NCBI GenBank assembly: GCA_963771545.1
Contig: CAVYTX010000002.1
Coordinates: 1,302,001-1,366,000 of the forward strand
Source of the DNA: CAKZLS01 sp963771545
GTDB taxonomy: Bacteria > Pseudomonadota > Alphaproteobacteria > Rhodospirillales > Defluviicoccaceae
Direction of reading: 5' to 3'
Length of the DNA stretch: 64,000 nucleotides
Part shown: positions 20,687 through 28,302 of the stretch, in pieces
Layout: each line of letters starts with the position of its first letter
How positions within the stretch are numbered: the first letter of the stretch is position 1
Notes under the pieces: generated by a model
Told to the model about the DNA's origin: nothing
Seen by the model: only the letters and a program-made list of their open reading frames with translations
Databases searched by the model: none
Program-made: the position numbers and the translations under genes

Positions 20687-20908
20687 TCAGCGAGGAATGT
20701 CTTCCTCCATAATCGAGAATTTGTGGCTTTTTCCCGCTTTCACGAGCAGCAATCGCCGTCCATTGTTTCCCATTTCGCATGTCAATGAGTAATCAAAATG
20801 TCCATGCCTGATCCCTTCGAGGACGAGGCCCTCAATTAAATGAAGCGCGGATTTGACCGGGGTAGAATATCCGGGAGCGGTGTCTAGAGTGCTGATGTCT
20901 TCAAGCAT
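20687..20908 (-). CDS. Small uncharacterised protein
   Basis: A 73-aa protein starting MLEDISTLDTAPGYSTPVKS. It contains a short amphipathic helix (ALHLIEGLVLEGIRHGH) and a beta-rich end (RRLLLVKAGKSHKFSI). It overlaps the end of the DUF5659-like gene by 8 nt, which supports cotranslation. GC content is lower than in the core genes, as in the rest of this end of the element. No function can be assigned. Confidence 0.55.
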   Translation of the reverse strand: MLEDISTLDTAPGYSTPVKSALHLIEGLVLEGIRHGHFDYSLTCEMGNNGRRLLLVKAGKSHKFSIMEEDIPR

Positions 20909-21185
20909 TGTGCAGTAGGGCCTTCATTTCCTTGATGGTGGATGAATATGCGAGCGGGGGAACCGTGGCGTGGTCCGAATAGAACGCCATGACGTCGCAA
21001 CGGCGATGGGCCGTATCGCGGAATCTGAACACGCGCCGGCGGCCGTCCGCGCCAAGGTCGAGCAACTCGTACCCGATGCTTCGCAGAAAGCAGGCTAGGT
21101 AGAAATCTCGGGTTTCGAAGACGGCTGACGTTTCGTCCTTACCGCTATTCAGCTCTGAATATAATGTTTTGTGTTGCGTACACAC
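20901..21185 (-). CDS. DUF5659-like small protein
   Basis: A 94-aa protein with ETRDFYLACFLRSIGYELLDL and a C-terminal YSSTIKEMKALLHNA, the pattern I associate with DUF5659, found in integrated elements. The start is GTG at 21183-21185, with GGAG 8 nt upstream; no ATG start is available in frame. Operator site B (21172-21191) covers this start codon. It is the first gene of the small-ORF/primase/helicase run. Biochemical function unknown. Confidence 0.6.
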   Translation of the reverse strand: MCTQHKTLYSELNSGKDETSAVFETRDFYLACFLRSIGYELLDLGADGRRRVFRFRDTAHRRCDVMAFYSDHATVPPLAYSSTIKEMKALLHNA

Positions 21186-21191
21186 TAAACA
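21172..21191. promoter_or_regulatory. Dyad operator site B at the start of the DUF5659-like gene
   Basis: On the minus strand TGTTTAG-TGTGTA-CGCAACA: the left arm is identical to site A and the right arm matches at 5 of 7 positions. It overlaps the GTG start codon and lies just downstream of the Shine-Dalgarno, so binding could block transcription or translation of the replication-type genes. Confidence 0.5.
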
Positions 21192-21215
21192 GTCTCCTCA
21201 AATAAAGAACTGGCG

Positions 21216-21983
21216 TCAGGTGACGCCAGCCAACCGGCGTTGGCGAGGTGCCTCGTTAACGAGAAGGCCAAGTTTCTCGAGGCGTATCCGCATGGCGGGT
21301 TTCGAAGCTTTGAATCTTCTAGCAAGCGGAAGAGCGACGCTTTCAAGAAGTGCTTCATTTACAGCCGCACTCTCACTTCTTCCATGTCGGTAAATGATCT
21401 CCTCGGCGCGCCTCATGACTTGTTGATTGGGCCGCAGCTGCTTCACCTGTAGCGGTCGAGCATGACCGAAGCGATCTATCCAAGCTTGATGCACCAGCTT
21501 TTGCGGCATCACAATGCACGATGCGAAATGGTTCGCCTGCCATTCCAGCATGTCTTGTGAGTCGCTCGTCCGGCAGACAACGGTGGGCTCTAGAAGGTCT
21601 TCAAATAATGAAGATTGAACCGACAGAGAGGTCAGATACTTGCGATGAAGCCACCAGTGGCCGATTTCGTGGCCCACACTGAACCGGTAACGTCCCTCGC
21701 GGTATGGATGCTCTTCCGGATCGAGGCTTTGGTCGATGAATACTTCGCGGGAGTTTACCCACAAAGCGCCAAGAACCTCAGGCTCATCACCCATCATTGG
21801 AACCCCCAACCTCGCGTGGAGGTCGTCGAAATCGAGAGTGAGCTCTAAGTGACGCTCAAGAAGGTCCTCGACAGGAATCGGCAGGGTAAGATTAGTGCCG
21901 GACGCACGCTGGTATTCCGCGAGGAGCTTATCGGCGGCGCCCTCGATATCTCCCTTCGAAAGTGGTTTGAATTTCTTCGCCAT
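21216..21983 (-). CDS. ImmA/IrrE family metallopeptidase
   Basis: A 255-aa soluble zinc peptidase. The HEIGH zinc motif is at residues 105-109 (FSVGHEIGHWWLH), followed by EWQANHFASCIVMP, the third-ligand Glu segment typical of the ImmA/IrrE family. Such proteins cleave a partner XRE repressor and thereby induce an element, as ImmA does to ImmR in ICEBs1. It lies 64 nt downstream of the XRE gene on the same strand, the usual arrangement. The C-terminus is Arg/Leu-rich (MRIRLEKLGLLV). That it targets the neighbouring XRE protein is inferred. Confidence 0.88.
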   Translation of the reverse strand: MAKKFKPLSKGDIEGAADKLLAEYQRASGTNLTLPIPVEDLLERHLELTLDFDDLHARLGVPMMGDEPEVLGALWVNSREVFIDQSLDPEEHPYREGRYRFSVGHEIGHWWLHRKYLTSLSVQSSLFEDLLEPTVVCRTSDSQDMLEWQANHFASCIVMPQKLVHQAWIDRFGHARPLQVKQLRPNQQVMRRAEEIIYRHGRSESAAVNEALLESVALPLARRFKASKPAMRIRLEKLGLLVNEAPRQRRLAGVT

Positions 21984-22047
21984 AGTATTCGAAGCCTCAT
22001 CTGCATTACTCAGTCGTTTTACTGCAAGCGGCTGATTCGCTTGCCCA

Positions 22048-22404
22048 CTAAGTCCCGTTGTTTTCCTTCATGCGTTCGAACCAGTTGGCCATCTCTTCAA
22101 CCGTCAGCCCGTTTGCTGTTCGAAGGAAGGAGGCCATCTCCCGAGGATGTCTCCGTATAATTTCCGCAAGGTCCGATGAAACACGTCCGGCCAGTGCCAG
22201 CAGCTCGTCCGGGTCCCGGTCAATAATTTCTGCGATCTTGCGGACCTTGTCTTCTGCGGGAGGCGGGAACTCATTTCGCTCGATCTTGCTCAAATAAGTC
22301 GGACTGACATTGATTGACTTTGCCATCTGCCTCAATCCGATCTCCAACTTCAGTCTCTCCCTTCGTACAACGGAACCAAATGTCTCTATCGCTTCATTGC
22401 TCAT
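22048..22404 (-). CDS. XRE family transcriptional repressor (ImmR-like)
   Basis: A 118-aa protein with an N-terminal helix-turn-helix (LRQMAKSINVSPTYLSKIER, about residues 24-43) and a helical C-terminus (LTVEEMANWFERMKEN). The start ATG at 22404 has GGAGGATG just upstream. A perfect -35 (TTGACA, 22452-22457) and a weak -10 (TTAACT, 22430-22435) precede it, with operator site C over the -10, so it probably represses itself. The ImmA-type peptidase downstream is the likely antirepressor. Confidence 0.88.
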   Translation of the reverse strand: MSNEAIETFGSVVRRERLKLEIGLRQMAKSINVSPTYLSKIERNEFPPPAEDKVRKIAEIIDRDPDELLALAGRVSSDLAEIIRRHPREMASFLRTANGLTVEEMANWFERMKENNGT

Positions 22405-22417
22405 ACCATCCTCCGCC

Positions 22418-22457
22418 CGTTTAGTATCCAGTTAACAGGGGACGGAATGGATGTCAA
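22418..22457 (-). promoter_or_regulatory. xre promoter with dyad operator site C
   Basis: On the minus strand: -35 TTGACA at 22452-22457, 16-nt spacer, -10 TTAACT at 22430-22435. The dyad at 22418-22437 reads, on the plus strand, CGTTTAG-TATCCA-GTTAACA, with the same 7-6-7 spacing as sites A and B. The operator covers the -10. Confidence 0.55.
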
Positions 22458-23137
22458 GATATTGATGCTGAGAAATTCACCTCGCACTTCTTGCCAATTA
22501 ATTCAAAACCATGGAAAATTATCAATGTAGTACACGAAAACGTTGGAGATTCGGTCCAGATCGCTTTGGTTGTAGGGATTTGACCTCACCCTTCTTCCCA
22601 AAGCTGCCCACTTTATACTCGCAGGGCCGTCCGACGAGCAAACCGGCGCCGAAGGCACCCTCATCTGCGTCTCCAGAAAGGGTCAGAAAATACAAGCTTG
22701 GAAGAATAACAACATGACCTAGCCGGGCAAGGTTCCGCTGTTGCAGATAAAGCGATGTAGCGCCGTTTCGGAGGATCAGTTCCAAATCTTTGTCAATCTA
22801 ATAGCGCACTGGCGGCACACCTGGCACAACGGCCATGATGGTCAGATATGCCGGCACGGCGTTTAGGCGTTCAACGTGCGAGCGCCGGCCCCAGAAACAA
22901 GTTAGAGATATTGCGAATAAATCAGCTTAAATACCGACGGCCTCCCGTCTGGACCCCTGGCCCCCCTTCGGCCCCCTCGGGCTAGGGTGCCGTGCCACCT
23001 CCATTTTCCACCCGAAATTAAACGCACCCGTGGTCACACTTGGTGAGCGTTCGCCGACCAATTCGGCATGGCAGCATTGCCCCTGACTGCGGACCCTCCG
23101 CCGTCTTGAAGCTAACCGTCACTGTTGTTAAGGGTTC
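22458..23137. other. Non-coding stretch between the integrative element and the IS91-like element
   Basis: About 680 bases with no convincing gene; the short frames have poor codon use and no ribosome binding sites. The first part (to about 22930) is AT-richer, like the right end of the integrative element. GC-rich sequence follows from 22935. The right junction of the tRNA-Gln element should lie here or further right, but I found no copy of the tRNA 3' end to mark it. Confidence 0.4.
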
Positions 23138-23196
23138 TCGGACACCTGCCGTGGCGAGGTGGTAGCGGTGCTTGGCGTTGATCGGCAGGTGTCGGA
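23138..23196. repeat. Long imperfect inverted repeat near the IS91-like transposase 3' side
   Basis: Arms TCGGACACCTGCCG (23138-23151) and CGGCAGGTGTCGGA (23183-23196) match at 13 of 14 positions across a 31-nt loop. It lies about 300 bp beyond the transposase stop, where an IS91-family end (oriIS) hairpin would be expected. Assignment as a transposition end is inferred. Confidence 0.45.
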
Positions 23197-23490
23197 GAAG
23201 CCTCAGGGGAGGAAACCGCGGGCCGGCTGAGGCTCGGTGCTGGGGTCGGTGGGGTCTATGGGAATTTGACGGCGGCGACGGGGTTGCGGGATCTGGGATT
23301 GGCGGTTGGTCGACGATGGTCTGGCGCGACATTGGGTTTTTTGAGTGAAGCTGTGCCGATGTTGCCGTGCTGGCGAGGGGTGTTGTTGGCCGGGCCGCTC
23401 GCTGCTGTTGCGATCATTCGAGCGTCGGCCGAGCGTCGCCGTGGCTGGCGGCAGCGGCCAGCGTTGATCCTGCTTGTGGAACGTTGAATG

Positions 23491-24690
23491 TCATGGACCC
23501 CTGGCGGTTCTGGTTGGCGGGGCGCGCGGCGGACAGCCTGGCTCGAATGTGTCGATGACGACCATGGGACCGCCGCAACAGGGGCAAGGCTGTGCGAGGC
23601 TGGGTGTCTCATCGGCCTCTGTGTTGGGTTCGGTGTGGTGGTCTGGCGGCGCCGGTGGATTGAGCAGTTCACGCAGCCGAACAAGGTTGTCGCTCCGCCC
23701 GCCATTGGCAAACAGCCCGTAGTGCCGGATGCGATGGAATCCAGTCGGGAGCACGTGGACAAGAAAGCGACGGATGAACTCGTCGGTGGCCAAGGTCATG
23801 ACCTTCTGCCGGGTGGTCCCCTTGGCGCGGTAGTCCTTCCATTTGAATGTGACGCCGGTGTCGTCGAACCGGATGAGCCGGCTGTTGGAGATGGCGACCC
23901 GGTGGGTGTAGCGCGACAGATAGGCGAGTACGGCCTCCGGGCCGGCGAAGGGGCGCTTGGCATAGACGACCCATTCGATCTTGCGCAAGGGCGCCAGATG
24001 GGCGGCGAATGCGTCCTGCTCAACCAACTTGGCATGCTCATTAAAGAACTGCAGCTGCCCGGCCTGGTGTGCTGCAGCGAGCTTCTGCAAAAACAGTCGT
24101 CGAAACAATCGCGAGAGCACGCGCACCGGCAGGAAGAACCCCGGCCGGCAGGAGATCCAGCTGTCACCGGCGGGCGAGAGGCCTCCTCCTGGTACGATGC
24201 AATGGACATGGGGGTGATGGGGCAGCGCCGAGCCCCAGGTATGCAGCACGGCAGTGAGGCCGATGCGGGCGCCGAGATGCTTGGGGTCAGCGGCGATGGT
24301 AATCAGGGTCTCGGAGGCGGCCTTGAACAGGATGCCATAGACGCTGGCCTTGTTGTGATAGGCGATGTCGGCGATCGCCGCCGGCAGGGTGAACACCACG
24401 TGGTAGTAGGGCACGGGTAACAGCTCGGCCTGGCGGGCGGCCAGCCAGTCCTTGGCCGCTGCTCCCTAACACTTCGGGCAATGGCGGTTGCGGCAGGAAT
24501 TGTAGGCCACATGAATGTGGCCGCACTCCTGGCAGGCGGCGACGTGGCCACCCAGCGCCGCCGTGCGGCAACGCTCGATGGCCGCCATCGCCTTCAACTG
24601 GTCGAGGCTGAGATGCCCGGCCTGGCGGCGACGCCAAGCGGGCCCGCGGGTCCGGAAGATGTCCGCGACCTCCAGCCTTTCCCGGGGCAC
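23491..24690 (-). pseudogene. IS91-family transposase with in-frame amber codon
   Basis: About 399 aa. The N-terminal zinc-binding domain has ERCRTAALGGHVAACQECGH and CRNRHCPKC. It is followed by a TAG at about 24467-24469 where CAG (Gln) would be expected, and the protein then continues in the same frame with WLAARQAELLPVPYYHVVF. The catalytic region has HTWGSALPHHPHVHCIVPGG (metal-binding HxH) and YLSRYTHRVAISNSRL, containing the Y2 tyrosine region. The C-terminus has a CPCCGG motif. One C-to-T change explains the stop. Readthrough or an internal start downstream cannot be excluded. Confidence 0.85.
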
Positions 24691-24702
24691 GAAGCCGCCG
24701 CG

Positions 24703-25581
24703 TTACGGGGCCCTTTTCTTTCTCCGCGTGCCGGACGGCAGCAGCGACAAGGGGCTCTTGACCGCCTTCAGCGTGCGGCTGTCGACCCGGCTGTAGTGGG
24801 CCGTGGTGTTGAGCTTGGCATGGCCCAAGAGCACCTGGATCACCCGGATGTCGACCTTCCGCTCCAACAAGTGGGTGGCGAAGCAGTGCCGGAGCGTGTG
24901 CAAACTCACCTTCTTGATGCTTCGCATCCGCTTCGCGCTGTCGATCCCGGCGGCATCCTTGGCGCCGTGGAAAATCCGGCTCAGCTGACGGGCGGTCATC
25001 GGATTGACCGGGTTCTGGCCGGGAAACAGCCAGCCGCCCGGCAGCATCACCCCCTTCTCATGGCCGAGCCGCATGGCGTAACGGTCCTTGCGGCCCTTGC
25101 CCTGTTCGACCCGGATCACCTGGCGCCCTGAACCGATGTCGCCGACCTTGAGCGAAACCACCTCCGAGGCGCGAAGCCCGGCCCCATTGGCCACCGACAG
25201 CGCCGCTCTCGCCTTCAGCCCCGGCGCATGCTCCAAAAGCCGCGCCACCTCGTCCGGGCTCAAGATCACCGGCAACCGCTGGGGCAGGCGCACGGTCGTC
25301 ATACCAACCTCGGCATCTCCCCGGCCCAGGGTCGCGCCAAAGAAAAAGCGCAACGCCGAGACGGCAGAGTTCATCGTCGCCGCGGAAGCGCCCTGCATCC
25401 TCATCTGATGCTGGAAGCGCCGCAGATCCTCGATCGTCGCCCGATCCGGCGAGCGGCCCAAAAACACCGTGAAGTCTCTCACCGCCGCGAGGTATCCTCG
25501 CTGGGCGCACGCCGTGAAACCGCGGACCTCCATGCCCTCGATCATGCGGCGGCGCAACGGGCTGATAGTTTGGTCAGTCAT
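24703..25581 (-). CDS. Tyrosine recombinase of the IS91-like element
   Basis: A 292-aa phage-integrase-family protein. The N-terminal SAM-like core-binding domain covers residues 1-90. Catalytic residues visible are Arg (GAGLRASEVVSL), His-x-x-Arg (LHTLRHCFATHLL), the second His (LLGHAKL) and Tyr (TTAHYSRV). The C-terminal tail is Arg/Lys rich. The start is ATG 25579-25581 (MTDQTISPLRRR) with GGGAG 7-8 nt upstream, inside a large hairpin. Only 12 nt separate it from the transposase start, so the two form one transcription unit. Confidence 0.88.
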   Translation of the reverse strand: MTDQTISPLRRRMIEGMEVRGFTACAQRGYLAAVRDFTVFLGRSPDRATIEDLRRFQHQMRMQGASAATMNSAVSALRFFFGATLGRGDAEVGMTTVRLPQRLPVILSPDEVARLLEHAPGLKARAALSVANGAGLRASEVVSLKVGDIGSGRQVIRVEQGKGRKDRYAMRLGHEKGVMLPGGWLFPGQNPVNPMTARQLSRIFHGAKDAAGIDSAKRMRSIKKVSLHTLRHCFATHLLERKVDIRVIQVLLGHAKLNTTAHYSRVDSRTLKAVKSPLSLLPSGTRRKKRAP

Positions 25582-25644
25582 GGGTCTGCTCCCTGTGTTG
25601 AGTTCATGGTTGCGGAACCACAATCTCAACACGGGACAGACCCA
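25581..25644 (-). promoter_or_regulatory. Nested hairpin covering the recombinase ribosome binding site
   Basis: Outer arms 25581-25602 and 25625-25644 pair almost completely (ends TGGGTCTG / CAGACCCA, inner GTGTTGAG / CTCAACAC). Inside, TGGTT / AACCA (25608-25612 and 25617-25621) forms a second stem. In the minus-strand transcript the 3' arm holds the GGGAG ribosome binding site and reaches the start codon, so folding would hide it. It may equally be an IS91-end structure. Confidence 0.55.
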
Positions 25645-26226
25645 ACCCGTTAACGCATAGGCCTCACCACCTGCCGCCCCAAACTACCGCGTGAGCGGTT
25701 TAGTTCTTTGACCCACAGCCGTCATATCAGCCACTGCGTGAATATGTCGGTTTGGCAATCGCAAAAAGGACATAAGGAAAAGGCATCCGGCGCACCCAGG
25801 ATAAGCTATCGACAAACTATTAGGGCGAACCGCGGCTTCGGCTTCCGCGTTTGAGGCTAAATTCGCAAGTTCGCGTTTAGTTACCAAATCTTGAAATCCG
25901 GCCCCGATTCGAAACTTCGGTGCTCGAAGCAGCTTTAATATATTAAGAAAACTTCCCTATTCTATAGTTTAGGAATTTGCTTAAATGTACCAATAAAATT
26001 AGCTTACCATATAGGTTGCCGACGGTTAACGAGGGTTCAATTTGCATGAATTCCTGGTTTTATCCGATGCAAAAGCGAATCGGCCCTCCAGAGACGGGCC
26101 CGCTCTCGACTGCCAGCACTCCCAACGCCGCGACCAAAATTCCCTGCGCATGCTCAACTCTGATGGGTCGACCATCCCAGCTTTACCTCATCGCCCTCTC
26201 CCAAATCAGCGTTGCGCGCGCTCCCG
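25645..26226. other. Non-coding stretch between the IS91-like element and the hyf-like operon
   Basis: About 580 bases, AT-rich at 25900-26050, with no frame that has both plausible codon use and a ribosome binding site. It contains the 3' flank of the operon. No U-rich hairpin terminator was recognised. Confidence 0.4.
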
Positions 26227-26769
26227 TCAGGTGGATCCCTCAGACATCGCCGGTGACGAAGTCGCGTCGAGCAACGCAAGGAGGCTTTTGAGGATCTGCA
26301 TGGGGTTGGGCGGGCAACCCCGGATATGCAGGTCGACGGGAACAACCTTCGATACGCCGCCGACAACTGCATAGCTGCCGCTGAAACAACCACCATCAAT
26401 GGCGCAGTCGCCGACGGCGACGACCCATTTCGGATTCGGCGTGGCCGCGTAGGTTCTCTCCAGTGCCTCGCGCATATTCTTGGTCACGGGGCCGGTGACG
26501 AGAAGTACATCGGCGTGACGCGGCGAAGCGACGAATCGGATGCCAAAGCGTTCCAGATCGTAGTACGCATTGTTGAGGGCATGGATCTCGAGCTCGCATC
26601 CGTTGCAGGAGCCGGCGTCGATCTCACGGATTGCCAGGCTGCGCCCCAAGCGGCGGCGCGCGGCGCGGTCGACATGTTTCGCAAGGGCAGCCACCGCCTC
26701 CTCGTCGCGGTCCGGCCGGGGCTCGGTCAGCGGCGTACGAAAAATATTCCGGAACAACAGATTGCGCAT
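26227..26769 (-). CDS. hyfI: Hydrogenase-4-like small subunit (NuoB/HyfI family)
   Basis: A 180-aa homologue of NuoB, HycG and HyfI, which carries the 4Fe-4S cluster facing the membrane arm. The ligands appear intact: Cys55 and Cys58 (GSCNGCELE), Cys122 (GDCAIDGGC) and Cys152 (RGCPPNP). The N-terminal membrane-facing segment RNLLFRNIFRTPLTEP resembles HyfI. Start ATG 26767-26769, 8 nt after the hyfG stop; it is the last gene of the operon. An intact cluster beside a large subunit lacking Ni ligands fits the Ehr group better than a hydrogenase. Confidence 0.88.
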   Translation of the reverse strand: MRNLLFRNIFRTPLTEPRPDRDEEAVAALAKHVDRAARRRLGRSLAIREIDAGSCNGCELEIHALNNAYYDLERFGIRFVASPRHADVLLVTGPVTKNMREALERTYAATPNPKWVVAVGDCAIDGGCFSGSYAVVGGVSKVVPVDLHIRGCPPNPMQILKSLLALLDATSSPAMSEGST

Positions 26770-26777
26770 GACCGTCT

Positions 26778-28286
26778 CTAGAGATCGTGCCCTGAATAGG
26801 AGCAGTTGAACGACTTGTTGCAGAGCGGAAAGTCGGCGACGATGTTGCGTTCGATCACCGCTTCGAGCAGTGGCCACTGAAACCAGGATGGGTCGCGCAA
26901 TCGGCAGCGCGAGACCCTGCCGTCGCGGCCAAGCCTGATCCAAGCCATGATGTCGCCGCGAAAGCCTTCGACGAGAGCCATGCCCTCGCAGGCTCCTTTC
27001 GGCAATGCCGTCCGGATCGGACCGTCGGGCAGCAGCGTCAGAATCTGTTCGATAAGCAAGAGACTCTGTTCCACCTCGTAAATCCTTATCCAGACCCGGG
27101 CGTTGACGTCGCCCTCCCGCCGAACCGGGATCCCGAAAGCGAATTCATTGTAAGGCGGATAGCCAGGCGACCGCCGTGTATCGATAGCGCGGCCAGAACC
27201 CCGTCCCACGTAACCGCCGGCGCCGTACTGGGCGGCAAGCGCCGGCTTCAGGATGCCGGTCGCCACCGTACGGTCAAGCAGCGAGGCGGTATTGTCGTAA
27301 AGTTCAACCAACGCCGGAAAGCGCTGCTGAATATTGTCCAGCAAGACCTTCACAGTGCTCATTCCCTGGTTGTCGAGGTCGACCACAACTCCGCCGGGGA
27401 TTACTTGATCGCGCATCAGCCGATGACCGAAGCACGCGTCCGCCGCCCGCAACACCCGCTCACGCAGGACGCCGCAGTGGGCGTGCATCAGCGCAAACGC
27501 CGCATCGTTGCAGATGGCGCCGATGTCTCCCAAGTGGTTGGCCAAGCGTTCCAACTCGGCCATCAGCGCGCGCAGCCAATGAGCCCGCCGCGGTGCTTCG
27601 ACGTCGAGCGCGGCCTCAACAGCCCGGGCGAAAGCGAGGGCATACGCCACTGTACTGTCACCGGACGTTCGGCCCGCTAGCTTTGCGGCGCGATCCAGAT
27701 CCGCGCCCGTCATCAGACCATCGATGCCCTTGTGCACGTAACCGAGGCGCGCTTCCAAGCGCACGATCGCCTCGCCGCTTGCGGTGAAGCGGAAGTGACC
27801 CGGCTCGATGATTCCCGCATGCACCGGACCGACCGGGATCCGGTGTAGACTTTCGCCCTCGGCCGGAAGGAAGGCGTAGGATGATTCATGACCGCCGGTC
27901 TCGGTCGCGTCACCCAGGGGCGAAGAAACGCCCCAGCGGCCATGGTCGAGCCACGGACGCGCATCGGGCAGGCCCTCGGGCTTCAGTCCGAAAAGATCGC
28001 GAAGGGTGCGCTCGAGCCGCAACGCGGGAGCGTGCCGCGCGCCGACCGAGGGAAACCGTTTATCGGGGCAATCGAGGCTGATGATGCCGAGATCACCGGT
28101 CGCCTCGTCGAGCAGCGCCATGTGCACCGCTGCGGGTTCTCCCCAGAGATCGACGAGCGTCCAGTGACCGTTGGCCAGATGGTCTGCGGCCATCGACCAC
28201 ACCGCCGGCTCGACGGCCAAGCGGGGCCAAGGCCGATGCGCGCCAATACGCTCGCCTTCGAGGAGCAGATCGGTCAAGGACGGCAT
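26778..28286 (-). CDS. hyfG: Hydrogenase-4-like large subunit lacking Ni ligands (HyfG/HycE-like)
   Basis: A 502-aa NuoC-NuoD-type fusion. An N-terminal 30-kDa-like domain covers residues 1 to about 120, and the 49-kDa-like part follows (VGPVHAGIIEPGHFRF, RLGYVHKGIDGLM). Where HycE has the Ni-binding CGIC, this protein has RTSGD at 206-210. The C-terminal DPCxxC site reads SFNCSYSGHDL, with a single cysteine. So the [NiFe] centre should not form. A strong GGGGGGAG ribosome binding site precedes ATG 28286. The closest concept is the Ehr (energy-converting hydrogenase-related) complexes described from comparative genomics. The substrate is unknown. Confidence 0.85.
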   Translation of the reverse strand: MPSLTDLLLEGERIGAHRPWPRLAVEPAVWSMAADHLANGHWTLVDLWGEPAAVHMALLDEATGDLGIISLDCPDKRFPSVGARHAPALRLERTLRDLFGLKPEGLPDARPWLDHGRWGVSSPLGDATETGGHESSYAFLPAEGESLHRIPVGPVHAGIIEPGHFRFTASGEAIVRLEARLGYVHKGIDGLMTGADLDRAAKLAGRTSGDSTVAYALAFARAVEAALDVEAPRRAHWLRALMAELERLANHLGDIGAICNDAAFALMHAHCGVLRERVLRAADACFGHRLMRDQVIPGGVVVDLDNQGMSTVKVLLDNIQQRFPALVELYDNTASLLDRTVATGILKPALAAQYGAGGYVGRGSGRAIDTRRSPGYPPYNEFAFGIPVRREGDVNARVWIRIYEVEQSLLLIEQILTLLPDGPIRTALPKGACEGMALVEGFRGDIMAWIRLGRDGRVSRCRLRDPSWFQWPLLEAVIERNIVADFPLCNKSFNCSYSGHDL

Positions 28287-28302
28287 GCCTTTTTCTCCCC
28301 CC

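Larger units (their letters stand above)
23138..25644 (-). mobile_element. IS91-family element with companion tyrosine recombinase (approximate limits)
   Basis: Contains a Y2-type (rolling-circle) transposase and a tyrosine recombinase in the same direction, a pairing known in some IS91-family elements. Limits are set by two palindromic structures (23138-23196 and 25581-25644) and are approximate. IS91 elements lack terminal inverted repeats and target duplications, so exact ends cannot be read from one copy. The transposase has an in-frame amber codon, so this copy is probably not autonomous. Confidence 0.65.

Noticed and set aside
22522..22785. An 87-codon minus-strand frame between the element and the IS91-like copy
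   Set aside because: No ribosome binding site, odd composition and no recognisable family; treated as non-coding.
25684..25887. A 67-codon minus-strand frame right of the IS91-like element
   Set aside because: Low-complexity start, no ribosome binding site, and no operon context.
7031..26226. Direct repeat of the tRNA-Gln 3' end marking the far boundary (attR) of the integrative element
   Set aside because: I scanned for GTTCGAGTCC and CGCCCCAGCC on both strands and saw no second copy. Only weak 7-8-nt matches such as near 25672 occur, so I left the right boundary undefined.
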